In this document: piece after piece, positions 25,701 through 41,149 of the stretch | Layout of the letters: every line of letters starts with the position of its first letter | Numbering within the stretch: position 1 is the first letter of the stretch | Source: Prochilodus magdalenae | Lineage: Eukaryota > Chordata > Actinopteri > Characiformes > Prochilodontidae | NCBI GenBank assembly: GCA_024036415.1 | Contig: JAMWET010006982.1 | Location: 186,001-250,000 of the forward strand | Direction: 5' to 3' | Length of the DNA: 64,000 nucleotides | Translations under genes and position numbers: made by a program | Notes under the pieces: model-generated | Told to the model about the DNA's origin: nothing | Seen by the model: the letters and a program-made list of their open reading frames with translations, nothing else | Database searches by the model: none

Positions 25701-28700
25701 GCCTGTCAATTACATTAGCACCTCCAAGCCTGATGGCATATGGCTTGTTAAGTAGCCAGGTACATAAAAACAACTTCTTATAGTCAAGAAATTTCGGCAA
25801 AACATCAAAATAGCTAAAAACCGTGATGTCAGCTATCCTGAGGCCTGAATATTGTTCAGTGTGTTATACAGTGTCAGAAACGGGGATTACCTCACACACA
25901 TAGCATCAAAGTGGCTGAATTAGTAGGAACATAGCATTATAAGCCCAACAAGTAAACCTCAAAACCTTAAGGGCTCAAACCTTAGCCAATCAGCTAAAAG
26001 GCCAATTTATAGAACACACACAGGCACTGCTAGAAAACACCATACTGAGAGACACTACCTCTATATGTGTAGCTCAATAAATATTGCCCATATGTGTCTA
26101 AATATATCATCATTTGTTGTTCCAGGTTACCTTACTCAATAACATTGCAATCCAGCACTTCCTTCTGGGTGTGACTAATCTTTTAATTGTGAGTGATTAA
26201 TAAGAATGTAATATGACAAGTGTAGAAATAATAGATATATAAATAAACATGTAAAATACAAAATAAGCAAAATAATAAAAACAGATCTGCCACAGAATAC
26301 TGGGTAGGTACCACTTATACCATTTCAGACACAGAAAGTGAAAAGCATCTCTCCTTCCAGTTAGAGCGCACGCTTCTCCATTCGACTGCATGCACCAAAC
26401 CGTAGCATTCATAGTTTGATGGTCTGGGACGAATACATGTACCATTACACTCCTAGTAATGCATGAATCAATGACGGCTACTGTCACGACAAATCTGCAT
26501 CAACATAATGAGCTTTTTAAGAATTACATCATACAAATATTTATTAGTTTGAAAATTACAGATACATATGTGTATGTATTTGTACATATACAGATTTGTT
26601 TGTATATGCATTTGTAGCCTGTCTGCAATCCTAAATAGAAGTGAGCTGTTTAGGGAATCCTGAATGTTGTGAGATGTAATAGCTAGTAGTATTTCAGTAT
26701 TTTCATTTAGCACAGTAGTAGTAGTGGTGCTGTGTGCTAGTTGCTTAAAGAAGCACACTAATAAAAATGATAATTTCTCTTTTAATATCTGTATCACCTT
26801 TATATATGTGCAGCTGTAGTCTATTCAGTGTTAGTAGGTCATGTGCTTTACTACTTAGCCTGTCTGCATATGAAGTAAAAAATTTGCTGAACTGTTCCCT
26901 CAACATTTGTGTAAAGGAAATACACATCGCTGAGGTCATAATTCTCTAATAGTCACACATTCCTTATAACACAAACTACAAGTGATTTTCCTACACCTTT
27001 CCACTGGAGAGTATATTCCTCCTCTAAATGCTGTTATGTGGAGAGTTATTATGCATTATAGTATTTCACTGCACCTCTCTTCCTTTTTATTTTATGGTCC
27101 AGTGATTCTGAAATGTTTATCTTGTCTTACATTAAAGGCAGTCTAGCTTCCTCGCCTGTTCCGCTCCATAGCCTTTGGCTTTTGTTCAGCACTCTCTCTC
27201 TCTCTTCTCTCTCTCTCTCTGTCTCTACTCTCTCTCTCCTCTCCCCCTGCTAGACGCTTCTCTGCTCGAGTTTAAAGGTTTGGTGGAATCTCGGGAGTAT
27301 TAATTGTTGAGTTCTGCCTGAGACCCCACTCCCCCCCCTCACACTCATCTTCTTTCCAGCCGCCCGTTCCCCTCCCTCAACTCCGGCTGTCTTTCATCTT
27401 GGTTTCCATAAAACCCTGCTATCATTATTCCAACCTCTGCACCATCCTCTCTCACATGAAATGCCTCCTCCTGTGAATACTCCTTCCCTTTGGTTCCGGT
27501 ACATTTATTTTTGCCCTGTTTTATTTTTCATGATTTCTTCTTCTTTTTCTTTCTTTTTTTTTTTTTTTTTTGGCTTTTTAAAGTCTCCGGATCTTGCAGA
27601 TGCTTACAGAAATGAGAAATCGAGCCTGTGCATTTGGACCACTAGCAAAAGGTTCCTTTCATGTCTGCGAAGAAATATTTTCAGTAAATTTGGCTCAGTG
27701 TGCAGACCAGGCCAGCACACAACATGCATATAAACCCCCGGCAGAAGTTGCCATGCCTGGGGAGAAGATGAGTCATGATTATTATGAGCCATTGCAGAAT
27801 AATTTATGAACATAATAATTCTGGCAATTAGACTGGTTTGAGCAGTACCACATTAAGCAGAAAATTAGCTCCAACCACATGAACGCAGATGTAAAGAGAA
27901 GAAACTCTTGCTACATAGGTCATAAAATATGCAAGGAGAAAAAGTCGGGCTTCAGGATGGTTTCTACTGCTGTCTTCAGCTAGGTATTGCCCTTTGGACC
28001 ATTTTCAGAGCTATGATATGTGCGGTGTGAGAAACCACATACTGTATAGAGGACACTTATTGTTTCTTATACTTCCGGAACATACATCAGCTTTAGATCT
28101 GACCTTGTACAACGATAACAAACAAGGAAAGAAGTATTTAGACACTGCATTAAAAATGGCTTGGTGCACTTGGTGTCATTAAAAGACATCGGCGGGGATG
28201 GGATATTCGTGATGAATATGAAGTTCTCAGAGACAGTGTTATTTAATAACACTGGAATGAAAAAAGCCACAGGGTCACTGCAGAAAGATCTGAAAGCAGC
28301 AGGAACGAGACTTGCACAGAGAACAATAAGCAATGAACTGCACCACAATCGTTTCCGCTCTTACATTCCATACAAAAGTCATCTGCTAAAGAAGAAGCAC
28401 AGAGATGCACGTCTGAAATTTGCACATGAGCATTCGCACTCTTTTGAAACATCGTACTCTGGCCAGAGGACGAAGTTAGGACTGGTTGGCAGTAATTCAG
28501 GTCGTCAGCTTTATAGGAAAAAGGATTGTGTGTTTGATTACAAGAACACAATAACCATAGTGAAGTACGGAGGTGGCCGAGTTATGATAAGGAGCTGCTT
28601 CCCTGCAAACACTTTTGGCTCATTACACAAGGAAACGTGAATGAATTGAGGTACTGAGAGAATTCATCCGCCATGATATAACTCAAGACTGATTTCTAAA

Positions 28701-31700
28701 AAATCTGCATGGTCAAGCACCACTCCAGAAATCAGCTAACAGTTTTAAGGGCGGGGGGAATTTGAAACAGCGAGTTCATCGTAACCTTGAGGAATCAAAG
28801 ACAGTTTGGCAAATGGAATTATGGAACTTCAAAGCTCTCAAAATCTAATTTCTTCTAGCTGTTAATAACTTTCTGCTGTAATTGCCAACAGTGGTTTTGC
28901 AGCTTATGGGCACAATGGGTACTAATGTTATAAAATTGTGGGTATTGAATATTTTTTCCTCCTGAATAAAATTCTTGAAACGAATTGTGTTCAAACTCAA
29001 CAAATATTTTTCTCGTATTCATTTGTACTCAAGACACTTTGTAACTATTGAAGTAACTATTTCTACCATGCTAAGAAACACAAACAAAATGTCTTAACTA
29101 CTCATTTCTCCATTTCCCCCTGAACTATTCCTTTAAAATGTTAGACATCTGTGGTCTAAAGCAAAGGTGATTTATGATTCTAAGGTGTGAAGGACATGCA
29201 GTTTGCATTATGCTAATTGACTGGCTGTTAGCTTCCATTACTTCTTAGCTACATTATGTTGTTCTTTAGGGCTGTCTGATGGTCATGTAGACTTCAGTGC
29301 AGTTGTGAATTAGAGTTTTATCACAGACTCTTAGGTCAAACTATAGAAGCTCTTGACAGAGCATGATTTCAGTGCATTTTATGATTGCTCTCATTTACCA
29401 AGAAATCCACACACATCACCCCCATCCTTCTTCAGCTACACTGGCTACCAGTTACAGAGCGCATCCATTATAAGATCCTTCTCCTGACCTTTAAAGCCCT
29501 ACACGGCCTAGCACCCACCTATCTGTCAGCCCTCCTTCATCCTTACGTTCCATCACGTCAGCTAAGGTCCTCAGACTCTGGTCTCCTAGCTGTTCCTAGG
29601 TTCAGGCTCTCCTCTATGGGTGGCAGGTCATTTAGTGTTGCTGCCCCCACACTCTGGAACTCCCTACCCTCATCTATACGCACTTCACCCTCTCTTTCTG
29701 TCTTCAAAACTCACTTAAAAACTTACCTTTTCTCTAAACATTTTCATTCTTCATGATTTTTTTTTTTTTGGTTTATTTTTGTAAAGCGTCCTTGGGTTTG
29801 TGAAAGGCACTATATAACTGTAACCTATTATTATTATTATTATTACTCTGGCTCCATGAAAGAAGCCTTTGCTGAAACAGGAAGGTTTAGAGTTGTGTCC
29901 AGGCTAGGCTTGTTCCTGATCTAAGCGTAAATGAGAGTAGTGTGCATTTCTCAAAAGCCCAACAGTCAAATTGATCGTTGCTGTTTGAGAAAAAGCTCCA
30001 GGGATGAGATCCCTGAATCAGGTTGAATTTTAGATGCTTTGCTGTGAAATCATACCTGTATTTATTCTGTCTCTTTTTTCTTCTCTCTCCTGCAGGCTAG
30101 CCCTCTATGTTTATGAATATCTGCTTCATGTTGGAGCTCAGAAATCAGCACAGACCTTCCTCTCAGAGGTAGGAGTTGCGCTATTTCATTAATGATGACC
30201 TGAAGATGCATCATACGTAATATTCACCTGCATTAAAGCGCATTTCTGCTAATGCAGAGGGTTGTTTATGTCAGACATAAGTCTTGTAAACTCTGCCTTA
30301 TATGTTTGCTAACACTTTACTGTAGGGTAATGGCACCTGCATAAGCTTGTCATGCCAACTAACATAACCCTGCGTAAATGCTTTCTCCAGTAGGCTTCAT
30401 CTGTAATAAAGGCTGCTTCAGATAACAGAACAAAACTGTAGCCTATAGTAAAATAATAAAAAGTGCATCTCTTAGAAAACAGTACCCTACAGGAATGTGT
30501 TGCCAAACGGTTTCATGGCTTTTTCCTGCTACACCTTATGTCGAGGTTCTTTCACATCACCATTTCTTGTGGAATTAAGGAGCATTACTCTTCTCAGAAT
30601 GGTTTACACTAGATGTTAATGATTTGATGAGCATTTGTGAGGGCAGGTGCTCAAATTGGATGGTAAGTTTTGGACTTGTTTTGGTACTTGTTGGAGATCC
30701 ATCACTCCGAGGAACATGGTTTACTGCTTTTCAACCTAAAGCTGGGGGCTCTCTAACTAATTCTTGGCATTAGGCATGGTGACTGTTCATCTGCATCTAC
30801 TCCAGTGTATTACTGAATTCTTTACTATGGACGTTACACAATCTGCATGTGTGCAAATGAAACAGCTGTCAGACGTAGATGCAGTAGGCTATAGATATAC
30901 CAATTGCAATCTACCTTACAATATGTTAAAATGCTCATGGCCCTATGATGGTGATTAATCAACTGGCCATATTAAAATTAATCCTATTTCAGTTCTACTT
31001 TATCTGAATGACTTGACTGATCAAAATGACTGATCTGATGAAACATCTGAAGTTTGGTCAAAATGTTTGGCAGGGTTAGGGTTAGGACATTCAGATTAGT
31101 TCTTGCCCCATGCACATAGAAAACATTTGCAGTTTGTTAGCATTTGTGGTCGCATCAATATGGCAGCCTTCTGTAGTTTCAGTGCTGTAAATACTGTTAT
31201 CACAAAATGGGATTAACAAATGATATTTTGTGCAGCACGACTTTTACCTACGTGTGACCTGTGGGAGACTGTGTCTTTCCCTTTGCTGCCGGCTAATTGA
31301 GTTACTCTGGACATAGAGCTGAGCTGGCAGGACATTTAGTGTCTCTTTACTGGAACAGAGAGAGGGAGAGGGAGAGGGAGAGAGAGGGAGAGAAAGAGAG
31401 GTTGAGGGAGATGCTATATGCTTGTGTTCATGTTCACACTTTGTCAAGGACAAGTCTGGAGTCAGAGAGTGATTTATGTTTTACATCTTGCTATCACTTG
31501 CTAGTGTAATCATACTTTGTAGCCATCTAAGCCAAGGCTGGTTGGGTATAATCCTGATGATTCAGACTGTGGATTAAGTCTATTTCAAGGAACAATTGAC
31601 ACACAGGCTCTGTATTATATCCATAATGTTATATTGTAAGGAATAAGAATCTCCTAAGCCACTCAGTTTTAAAAGCACGGTATCTACTCCAGCTGTGTTT

Positions 31701-34700
31701 ATGAAAGAGATACATTCAATACATACAGCTGGGTACAAAATAGTCAATATAGCAGTCTAGATATTGTCCAGCCAGTCTTCTATGTGGTAAATAATGGAGG
31801 ATATCCAATAGGAGTGTAAGAACACACACATTTCACAATGTGTAATGTAGTTTTGCGGCAAAATATAATACTTACTATCATTACAGGGAACAGTAGTTCC
31901 TAACAAGCAAGCAATGTTCTTATAAGACACATTCAAATACACCAAGTGTAAATGGGGTGCTTAGGTGCTTTAGGAATATTAAGTTGCTGGTTTTAATAGG
32001 AAAGTCTATAAAGTGCAAAAATAGTTTAAAAACCATCTTTGATTTGTTTTTCTTTGAATTATTTTCTTGAGATTTTGATTGTAAGTCAAAATATAATACA
32101 CTCATTATTTAAAAAACAAAATAAATAAATGTCTGATTGTATTGCTTTTGGAAAGGAAGATAAAGGTTACCAGGAACAATAAATGCTGATACATTTAGAT
32201 TGATATGGGCAATGTTTATTGAGCTACACATACAGAAGTAGTGTTTGCTAATGCAGCATGCCAGAAGTCTCAGCATGGATATTTAAGGGTTCCTGATGGT
32301 GTCCTGTGATTATCCATCCCTTTTAGCTTGAATATTCTCACACAGTTCCTGATGATTTTGCAGTAGGGGTGGAGTGGAACCAGGCCTTCTGACAACAAAC
32401 CGTTCATCTTGACACTTACCACGGTGCCTCCACACACAGATCTGTTGGTCATCTCCACCAAGACAAAAGCGGGACTCATCACTGAAGATGACTAACTCCA
32501 TGACAGTCTGGAGTTTAACACCATAAGACCACTGAAGTCTTTGAGATGTTGATGTGGTGTTAAGGTCGTTATAACAGTCTCTGTTCATTTAATCCTGGAG
32601 TGTGCAGCCATCTGATGCTGGCACTAACAGGATGACTCATGGAGGGCATCACTGCTTGCTGAATGTCTGCAGTCATGGCAGTTGGGTTTCTTTGCATGTC
32701 GGACAGTTTGTTGGTTTCCTCTCTCCATGGTTCATCCAGGTCACCCCGATCCTTGGTCGCCGGTGTATGCCTTCTATCCATTGCCACCAACAGCGTGCTT
32801 TGGTAGTTTCTGCATGACCTGCAGTATGTTGATAAGACAGTCCTGCTTCCAGGGACCCTACGATGTGACCCTCTATTCAACTCTTCCAACTGCTTGCATT
32901 GCTTTCGCTTGATGTATCCTACCAACATATTATATAGTTAGTCAGCTACGGTGATAAGGCCCGTCCTTGTTTACATCCATCTCATGATGTCAAACCTACC
33001 CATTACGTTTCATACCAGTCAGCTGATTCCTACTGGGTGCTTTTTTCATATGATGGGTGTACAGTATCACAAAAGTGAGTACACCCCTCAATGTTTTGTA
33101 AATATTTTATTATATCTTTTCATGGAACAACAATGGAGATACGACACTTTGATACAATGTAAAGTAGTCAGTGTATAGCTTGTATAACAGTGTAAATTTG
33201 CTGTGCCATCAGAATAACTCAACACACAGCCATTAATTGTTCAACCACTGGCAACAAAAGTGAGCACATCCCTAAGTGAAATGGGCAAATTGTGGCCAAA
33301 GTGCTGATATTTTGTGTGGCCACCATTTTTTTCCAGAACTGCCTCATCTCTTTGGACGTGGAGTTTATTAGAGCTTCACAGGTTGACACTGGAATCCTCT
33401 TCCACTCCTCCATGCTGACATCACAGAGCTGGTGGATGTTAGAGACCTTGTGCTCCTCCACCTTCTGTTTGAGGATGCCCCACAGATGCTCAATAGGGTT
33501 TAGGTCTACAGACATGCGTGGCCAGTCCAGCAGGTGTCGTTGGGGTCGTTATCATGTTGGAATATTGTCCGGCCAAGTTTCCGAAGGGAGGGGATCATGC
33601 CCTGCTTCAGTATGCCACAGTACATGTTGGCGTTCATGGTTCCCTCATGGAACTGTAGCTCCCCACAGCTGGCAGCACTCATGCAGCCCCAGACCATGAT
33701 ACTCCCACCACCATGTTTGACTGTAGGCAAGACGCAGTTGCCTTTGTACTCCTCACCTGATTGTCGCCACACACGTTTGACACCATCTGAACCAAATAAG
33801 TCATATTTTGTATCAAAGTGTCATATCTTCAGTGTTGTCCCATGAAAAAATATGATACAATATTTACAAAAACGTGCGGAGTGTACCCACTTTTGTGATA
33901 TTTTGTTTTTCTGTGGAGGCTCACAGAGCCTCACCTAGCCTCCCTTAAAGATCATCTGTCCTGGTGACCCATGGTATTTGAACAATGTCATTTAGACATG
34001 CTGGAAAGCATTGTCTTCACTGCAGACCTCGGAATGTTTACTGTCTTGATCAGCACAAGTGCCCCTCGGTCCTGGGCACCTCCAACTTCCCCTCAGTGCC
34101 AGGCCCCAGAGATGACTGCTCCTTCAGGCTCTGCGTGATTTCCCATTCACAGCTCTGGTACCAGTCAAGTCTATCCCCCTTCTGACACTAATGTGGGTGT
34201 AAAGTATTGGATGGAGCCATGGACATATCAAGATCTCAAACAATGAAAAACCTGGTGACGCTGACCACTACACACACTAACTAACCCCACTGGCTGGCAC
34301 AATATAACACACACACTTGAACAAACACACAGACGCACACAATAAACAGTGACACTAATAACATTAAACCATAAATTGCAGTCCAGTTTTACCAGGGGGA
34401 TGCACCTCCTATGAGCTGTGATAGAATGCATCAATATGTTAATATTCAGCTAGAAGTATGAGCTGAATTTCTATCCCTGCTGATCCTTTTCCTCTTTGGC
34501 CTGGAGAACACAACACTCATGTTTTCCAAAAACAGTTTGAAAGGTGGGCTCCTTAGACGACAGCACATTCCACACTATGTTTTTGGCACCATGTGGATGT
34601 TGTTAATACATGGATTCCACTTTGCTTGGTGAAGTCTTAACTTGCATTTGTGGATGGTGCGACTAACAATGTTTATTGAGAGGGCTTGACAAGCATTCCC

Positions 34701-37700
34701 ATGTGGTTGTATTCGTTACAGTGGAATGGAAATATTAAATATTCTTTTTGCAGTTTTCGTTAGGCCTGTAAAACACTTTTTTTCCCCATTCACTTATATT
34801 GTGATGCCTCTGGAAGTATCACATTTTAGTGCTTTGCAAGTCTGTGTGGAGTAAATAGATACTCAGTACAGTGGAATGTTCAAATAAAAGAGAGCGAGGC
34901 TGCTGCAGTGAAAGAGAGGAAAACAAGATCACTCCTCAGACACCACGACTGATCTAGCCATGCCATATTGTGACTCAGACACAAACAAGACAATCCTAAG
35001 ACATCCCCTGCTATTGTATGCTGCTTCCTTTGCGACGCATGTCTTTTGCCACCCTGGCCATTGCAGCCAGGCCACGCAGCACTGAAGCCCAAAAATAACC
35101 CGTCTGTATCTCTGCAGTGGCGACACAGCCGCGCACAAACAATGACGTTAGATAACAGGGGCACTCGGCACACCCACCTGCTTTATGGCAGCGGTTAGAT
35201 CATTGTGTGGAGAGAATGCACAGCCAGCCAGCTCATCCAGTGATCTCACTTTAGGAGAGTGTGCTGCTGGAGGTTGTTGTGTGGTCTGGAGCTTGCGTGG
35301 GTAATAGAAATGCAGTTGTCGTGTAGACTGAGCACTGCCTTCTGTGTAAGTGCTATCTGGATATTTTTTGGTGTCATATTATGTGTAAGTCCATCATGCA
35401 CGACTGTGACAATTACTTAATTAATAATCAGCAAATAAAAATGACCCGCAGTGATTAATCTGTACTGTCGTTGCATGACGAAAATGTAAATATTTAAAAT
35501 GAATCTCAAATCTCTGTTGCAGTTTCAGATATTTTTGCTACATATTGCTTCTATAAATGTAAAAAAAAAGATTATGTATTATATATGCACTGTAACTGCA
35601 CACTAGCAGTTACTTTTTTCAAGAATTTACAAATAGTTCTTTGTTGCTCGTATAGAAATATTGCTCTATGATGCAAGTTCATATGTTTCAACTAATTTTT
35701 AGGAAGCTTTAAAAATTTATAAGTTATTAAATGTTTCTACAATGATGGCAAAAGCTATAGGTGATAAATAGATAACAGTATAATATTTACCATCTAATAG
35801 CTTAAATATAAACTGAAATATTAAATAATATTGATATCTAGCCTATGGTATTTGAGTCTACACTCTATTAATAAAAGTTATTATTGTGTAAAATAGCAGC
35901 AATTATTATTATAACCAAGTGACTCCACATTTGCCAAAACATACATTTATTCTGTTTAGTTTTTGTTCTATTTCAGGTAGGGTTTCTGCACTTATTCACA
36001 GGGTTAATGAGGACTTTTATTCTGAAGGGCTGGGCTGGATACAGAAAGAATTGTAAATGTTAGCAGCAAAGAGGAATTGTGTCAAAGTATTTTTGGGAGT
36101 ACAGCCACATAGCTTTAAGATTACAGTAAAGTTATGGCCACTGGGAGTAGTTTACTATAAAACACATTTTTACTTTAAACTGATTTTAAGAAAAAACTGC
36201 TTTATTTTGAGTGTGTTAAACTGTGTTCAGGTAGTTAATGCAAGGCTTAAAGCCAATTTATAGTCCAGATGACTCAAAAAACCCACTATTGTCAACAGAA
36301 GTCACAGAGCTGTGTGCTTTCAAAGTCCTGTTCCAGTGACAAAACATGTGAATGGATTGGTAATAACAGTATAAACGAGAGGATCATGCCAACATGGCAG
36401 AATGTAAAACTGGACTTAAGTTGGCCTTTTTATGCAGGCAGGAACACCATGAACAGACATGCACCATCTTGATTTACCATATATAATATATGACCTATAT
36501 AAAATCTATGGTAAAAGCTTTAAGGCTTACTTGAAAAAAAAAACAAAAAAAAAAACAAAGGAGAGCTAATGCTATAGATTTGTGTTTTCCCTTTCCTGCA
36601 CACTGTTCCCAATCAACCTTTGCTAAGCTAAAGAGATATAGACCAAACTGTGCTGAACTGCCTGGTATGTCTATATTTGAAATATTCTTTAAAAAGGCAA
36701 GGTGCTAGAACAATCCTAGGTAGAGGGAACGTTTAATTTAATCGTATACTCATTGGATACAGAGCTTATGGCTAATATATGTTCCAAATTGTGGGTATTT
36801 TGTCATGGTTTGCTAAAATTATAAGCTGCAGTATTAACATTGCAGTGTACACTGTACAAGTATTAATCCTACAATGCAGTGTTAATACTGTTGTTAGAGT
36901 GTAGAGTAAATCTTTCTGTTTACATGATGCAACAAACACAAAAAACTGGATGTAAAAAATTTATCTTTATCATGTTTAATTATACGTCAAATTGCAATAT
37001 GTCACAGCGTAATCGCTATGTCGTGTTTTTTGTTCATAAATGCTCATAAAAAAACTCATATTAATACTAAGTGGAGCAGGTATGACTCACCAATGCAGCA
37101 TTGTTTTACTGCTTCGGTGGAGTCCTAATCATTCATTCTGGTGTTCTGTATGTGTCTGATCTGGCAGATCCGATGGGAGAAGAACATCACACTGGGCGAG
37201 CCGCCTGGGTTCCTCCACTCCTGGTGGTGGTAAGCTGCTCACATCCAGCAAAATAAAGCCTCCACTGATGCCTGAACAAGCATGGATTGTTAATTAATGC
37301 AGAGGTTACCTTGGATTGTGAGAATTTCCTTTTTTTGCAGTGTTTTTTGGGATCTCTACTGTGCAGCCCCGGAGAGGAGAGAAACATGTGAGCATTCAAG
37401 CGAGGCCAAAGCTTTCCATGACTATGTGAGTTGCATTGTTATATATAAGCATTTTATTAGAGACACAGACCTGTTTTACTGATGCTTAGTTGTTTTTCTA
37501 AGGATCCGTCTTCAGGATTCTATAGTAAAAACGATGGTTAAATGGTTTATTAACAAAGGTGCCCTAAAGAACTGTGTGAGTAAAAGAGATTGTTAAAGAT
37601 TTAAAGAACCTTTGCTGAATGTAATGGTTTTTTGCCCATTTGTGTGGAAAGATTCTTTACACTCACATATCACTTTGCGAAATGAATTCTACAAAGAACC

Positions 37701-38150
37701 AGTCAGTGAAAAGTTCTTTAGAGAAATAACACTGGTGCCCTCTGTGGCATTGTGTAAAGAACTTTATTGGCTTGATTTTATTCTAAGGAGTGTACACAGA
37801 ATGCATTTAAAGGCATAAATGGCTTTTTAGGTGGTTAAATGCTTCTTCTGTTGTTCTGTATGTTGGATAAACTGTTGAATATGGTTCACTTATGTATTTT
37901 CAAAGGTCAATCTCCAAAAAATCTCCAGAAAGAAAATTGGTTCATCTGTGTGCAAAGAGTCTTTCTGGATCCTTTGATTTTGAGAGTGTATCGAGAACTG
38001 AATGATTTAATGGCTCTTAGCATAGTCAAATGGTTCCTTTGTTTAATATGGATTTTTGGTTAACATTTTTAAGAATTGTTCTATGTATAATTCCTAAACA
38101 GTTGTGCTATTGTCATAAAACATTTTAGGTACTATATACTGCTATATATG

Positions 38151-38220
<70 letters not shown>

Positions 38221-39582
38221 TCTTTAAAACAAAAGTTCTTGACTCAGACATACAGTTCTAGAGAACCTTTTAGAGCCTTTATGTGATGTGCTAAACATAA
38301 AAAGGCTCCTTGCACTCACATTTACAAAATTTCTCTAATAATGATCTAATCCATAATTACAGAACCAGAAGTCCTTTTTGTGTGCTCTTTATCCTAAACA
38401 CCCTTTTTAGCACCGTGTTATTTTTGTAAGTGTTGGTGAGCTGTTTTTTTTAACTAGCTGCTCTAGCAAGGCTGTGGCTGTGCACAAAGAATTGTACTAT
38501 CTGCAGCTGCAAGATAGAAAGAGAAAGAGAGAGCTGTGGAGGGATGATGAATTGGTTATGAAGGAACACAAGTGATGTCATACTCTTGTGGTCAACTCTG
38601 CTAGGAAGAGGAGTGAAAGAAAGAGAGATTAAAGACACAGCAAATGGTTTGCCATGTCTGAGTTCAAAGCAGAGTAACGCTTCTGTGCCTTTTCCACAAT
38701 GCAGCCCACTGATTAAACCCACACTGACAACCCACCAGTAGCACTACAGGCGATATCTCAGAGTATAAGTCTGTTAGCTGTAAGTCATTACAGGAGTGGA
38801 GTTAAGATTTTAGCTAGTGGCTCAGTCTGTCAAGAAAAGCACCATGCTGCTCATTATTCAGGAATGAAATGTTTAATAGTTCTGTAGTGCCGAATCATTT
38901 AAAAAGCGACATTGTGCTGTGCGAGTTGCACTGACCCTGGGTCACCATCAGTAATGTTTCCGCAGTTATTTCCCATGAAAATGGTGGATGGATTGTTGCA
39001 GAAATAGATATGATTCTGCCAAATAGGTGCGCTGCGAGCCAGACTGGGCTGAGTGCCACCGAATAGGACTAAGCTGTTTGCTTTGGTGGAGGCATTGTCC
39101 AAAACAGTTGTTCCCATCATATTTCTACAGCAGGCACAGCCTCGTTTTGGCAAACCTGTTTGTCATTTAATGACATTGTCTTTGTCTGTGATCTGTAATA
39201 TGTTAGTGTTATAAAACATCACATTCTGAATGTTTGGTTTTCTTCTTTAGACCTTTTCAGAGAGTTGTTGAACTTGGGAATATAGCGCCGTTCTGCCTTT
39301 TTAACACTTTCAACTCAACAGTTGACACTGTAACTAGAATCTTTAAAATATTGGCATCTCAGAATTTCTCAGTGTTCGGTCTGTTACCCTTTGGCAGTGT
39401 GCACTCAAGCTGACATGTTTTTATAGCACAAAAGCCTCTGATTAACAGATCAGATCAACCTGAGAGCGATCTAAACTTGGACAAAAGTGCAGAATCTTAA
39501 ACATTTATTCATTTTTGGTTGTCATGGTTTACAATTTTAAAACCTACATGTATAATAAAATCTTTGGTTAAAGACTATTGGA

Positions 39583-39679
<97 letters not shown>

Positions 39680-41114
39680 AGATCTTTTACTGTAATAGAG
39701 CAGTTTCCCTAGTCTTAAATTGGAAAAGAATCCAAATAGAAGCATTTTGTATCTTGCTTTGTTGCACATGCCAAAACATTGATGTGTTCCTGTGACCTAC
39801 TCGCAGACCACTGGTCTAAACTCAGTGGACAGATATTAGTAATGTCTTTAAAAGTGTCCCTGTCTAATGAGCTCCTCTCAACCACTTAGATGCCACTCAA
39901 CACAAACTGAAACAGTACTGCCTGCAGATGTTCTTGCAGAATTCCTAATATCCAGAATCAGCCTGCAGTAAACATCAATCAGAAAAGTAGTAACAAGACA
40001 TTAGGTTGTTTATTTTAATGATTGTGGGGCATATTTACAGCCAGGAGTGCCATGGTGATCTTTTAGACGTTCTCAGTGGCAGCTGTTGTGTGCTCAAATA
40101 ACACTGCATCCACTGACTTACATCATTTACCTTCTTTAGCAAGGACATATCATTTACAGCTCTGCAAGCTCTCTGAACATCACTTTCTCCATAAAAGAGC
40201 TCCTTCCTTCTGAGCAGAGTTCGGCTTCATAAACACAGACTATATTTTACACCCGCTCGCTCAGTCCATGCCAGAAAAAGTCTACTAGACAATAACTGTT
40301 ACTTAATAGCCTCGCTGCTGTTTAAAAATTGGCAGTTCCATCAACAGGGGTCAGTTACTGTGGATTTTCAAAGTTGCTTAGAAGCAGTAAGTCTACACTC
40401 CAGTGTTGTAACCGTCTACTGTTGTGAGTCATCTGAGATTTCTGTTCCATGCACTGTGCTTTGGATTACAGTCATTTTACAATAAAGAAGAGCTCATCAT
40501 AAAAACTGATCGATGTCAACCCTCTGAATCATCCATGATAGTAGTCTTTCAAATTCATGAAGAAAGTACAACTAACACTAAAGCCAAATTACTGTTGTCA
40601 GTTAGACAATCACTTTGGATTATCAGTCAGATATTTTATAAATAAAACAAAGAGCTCATCATACAATAAAAACTGATCGAAGCTGTGTAATAATATTCAG
40701 CATTTTAAATGCTGTCACTGCATTGTAGTGAAACAAGTTGCAGTTTCTCCAAATTCATGATAAAAAAGCTCTGGTCTCACAACCCTAACACTAAAGCCGC
40801 TTCTCTGGTGTTTGTACAGTTGGTTTAGCAGGTTGACTTGTTTGCCAATCACAAAAGTTTAAGAAATAATGAAAATAAACATTGTGTCTCGTCCTTTAAA
40901 AGAAAGCACGATGCAGTTCTTGAGGGGGGGAGGGGTTAACACATGCATTTGGACAAACAAGTAAACATGAGCCTGACAGCAGTGAGAGACCATTGCTCTG
41001 TAGCTCCCTGCAGACAGTTTAAATATATGCATATGTATAAAATGTGTAACCACTAACAACTAAGAAATACAATTCAGGCAACAATATATATATAATAATT
41101 TGAAAATGCCTGTT

Positions 41115-41149
<35 letters not shown>

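Larger units (their letters stand above)
11426..30095 (+). other. ssbp2 intron 1 (18.7 kb)
   Basis: It is bounded by gtaagt and ctctctcctgcag. It contains a GGTGT repeat, a decayed minisatellite, two SINEs, a MITE at 13.5 kb, Tc1-like relics at 18.6, 21.2 and 28.2 kb, an L2 tail at 29.4 kb, and CT- and CA-rich microsatellites. No other gene was recognised inside it. Confidence 0.85.
30169..37167 (+). other. ssbp2 intron 2 (7.0 kb)
   Basis: It holds two adjacent Tc1-like relics (32150-32930 and 33062-33905) and a GAGAGG purine run at about 31361-31412. The stretch 34860-35200 has few repeats and contains TGACGTTA and CCAAAAATAACC motifs; it is a weak enhancer candidate. No other gene was seen. 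Confidence 0.75.
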
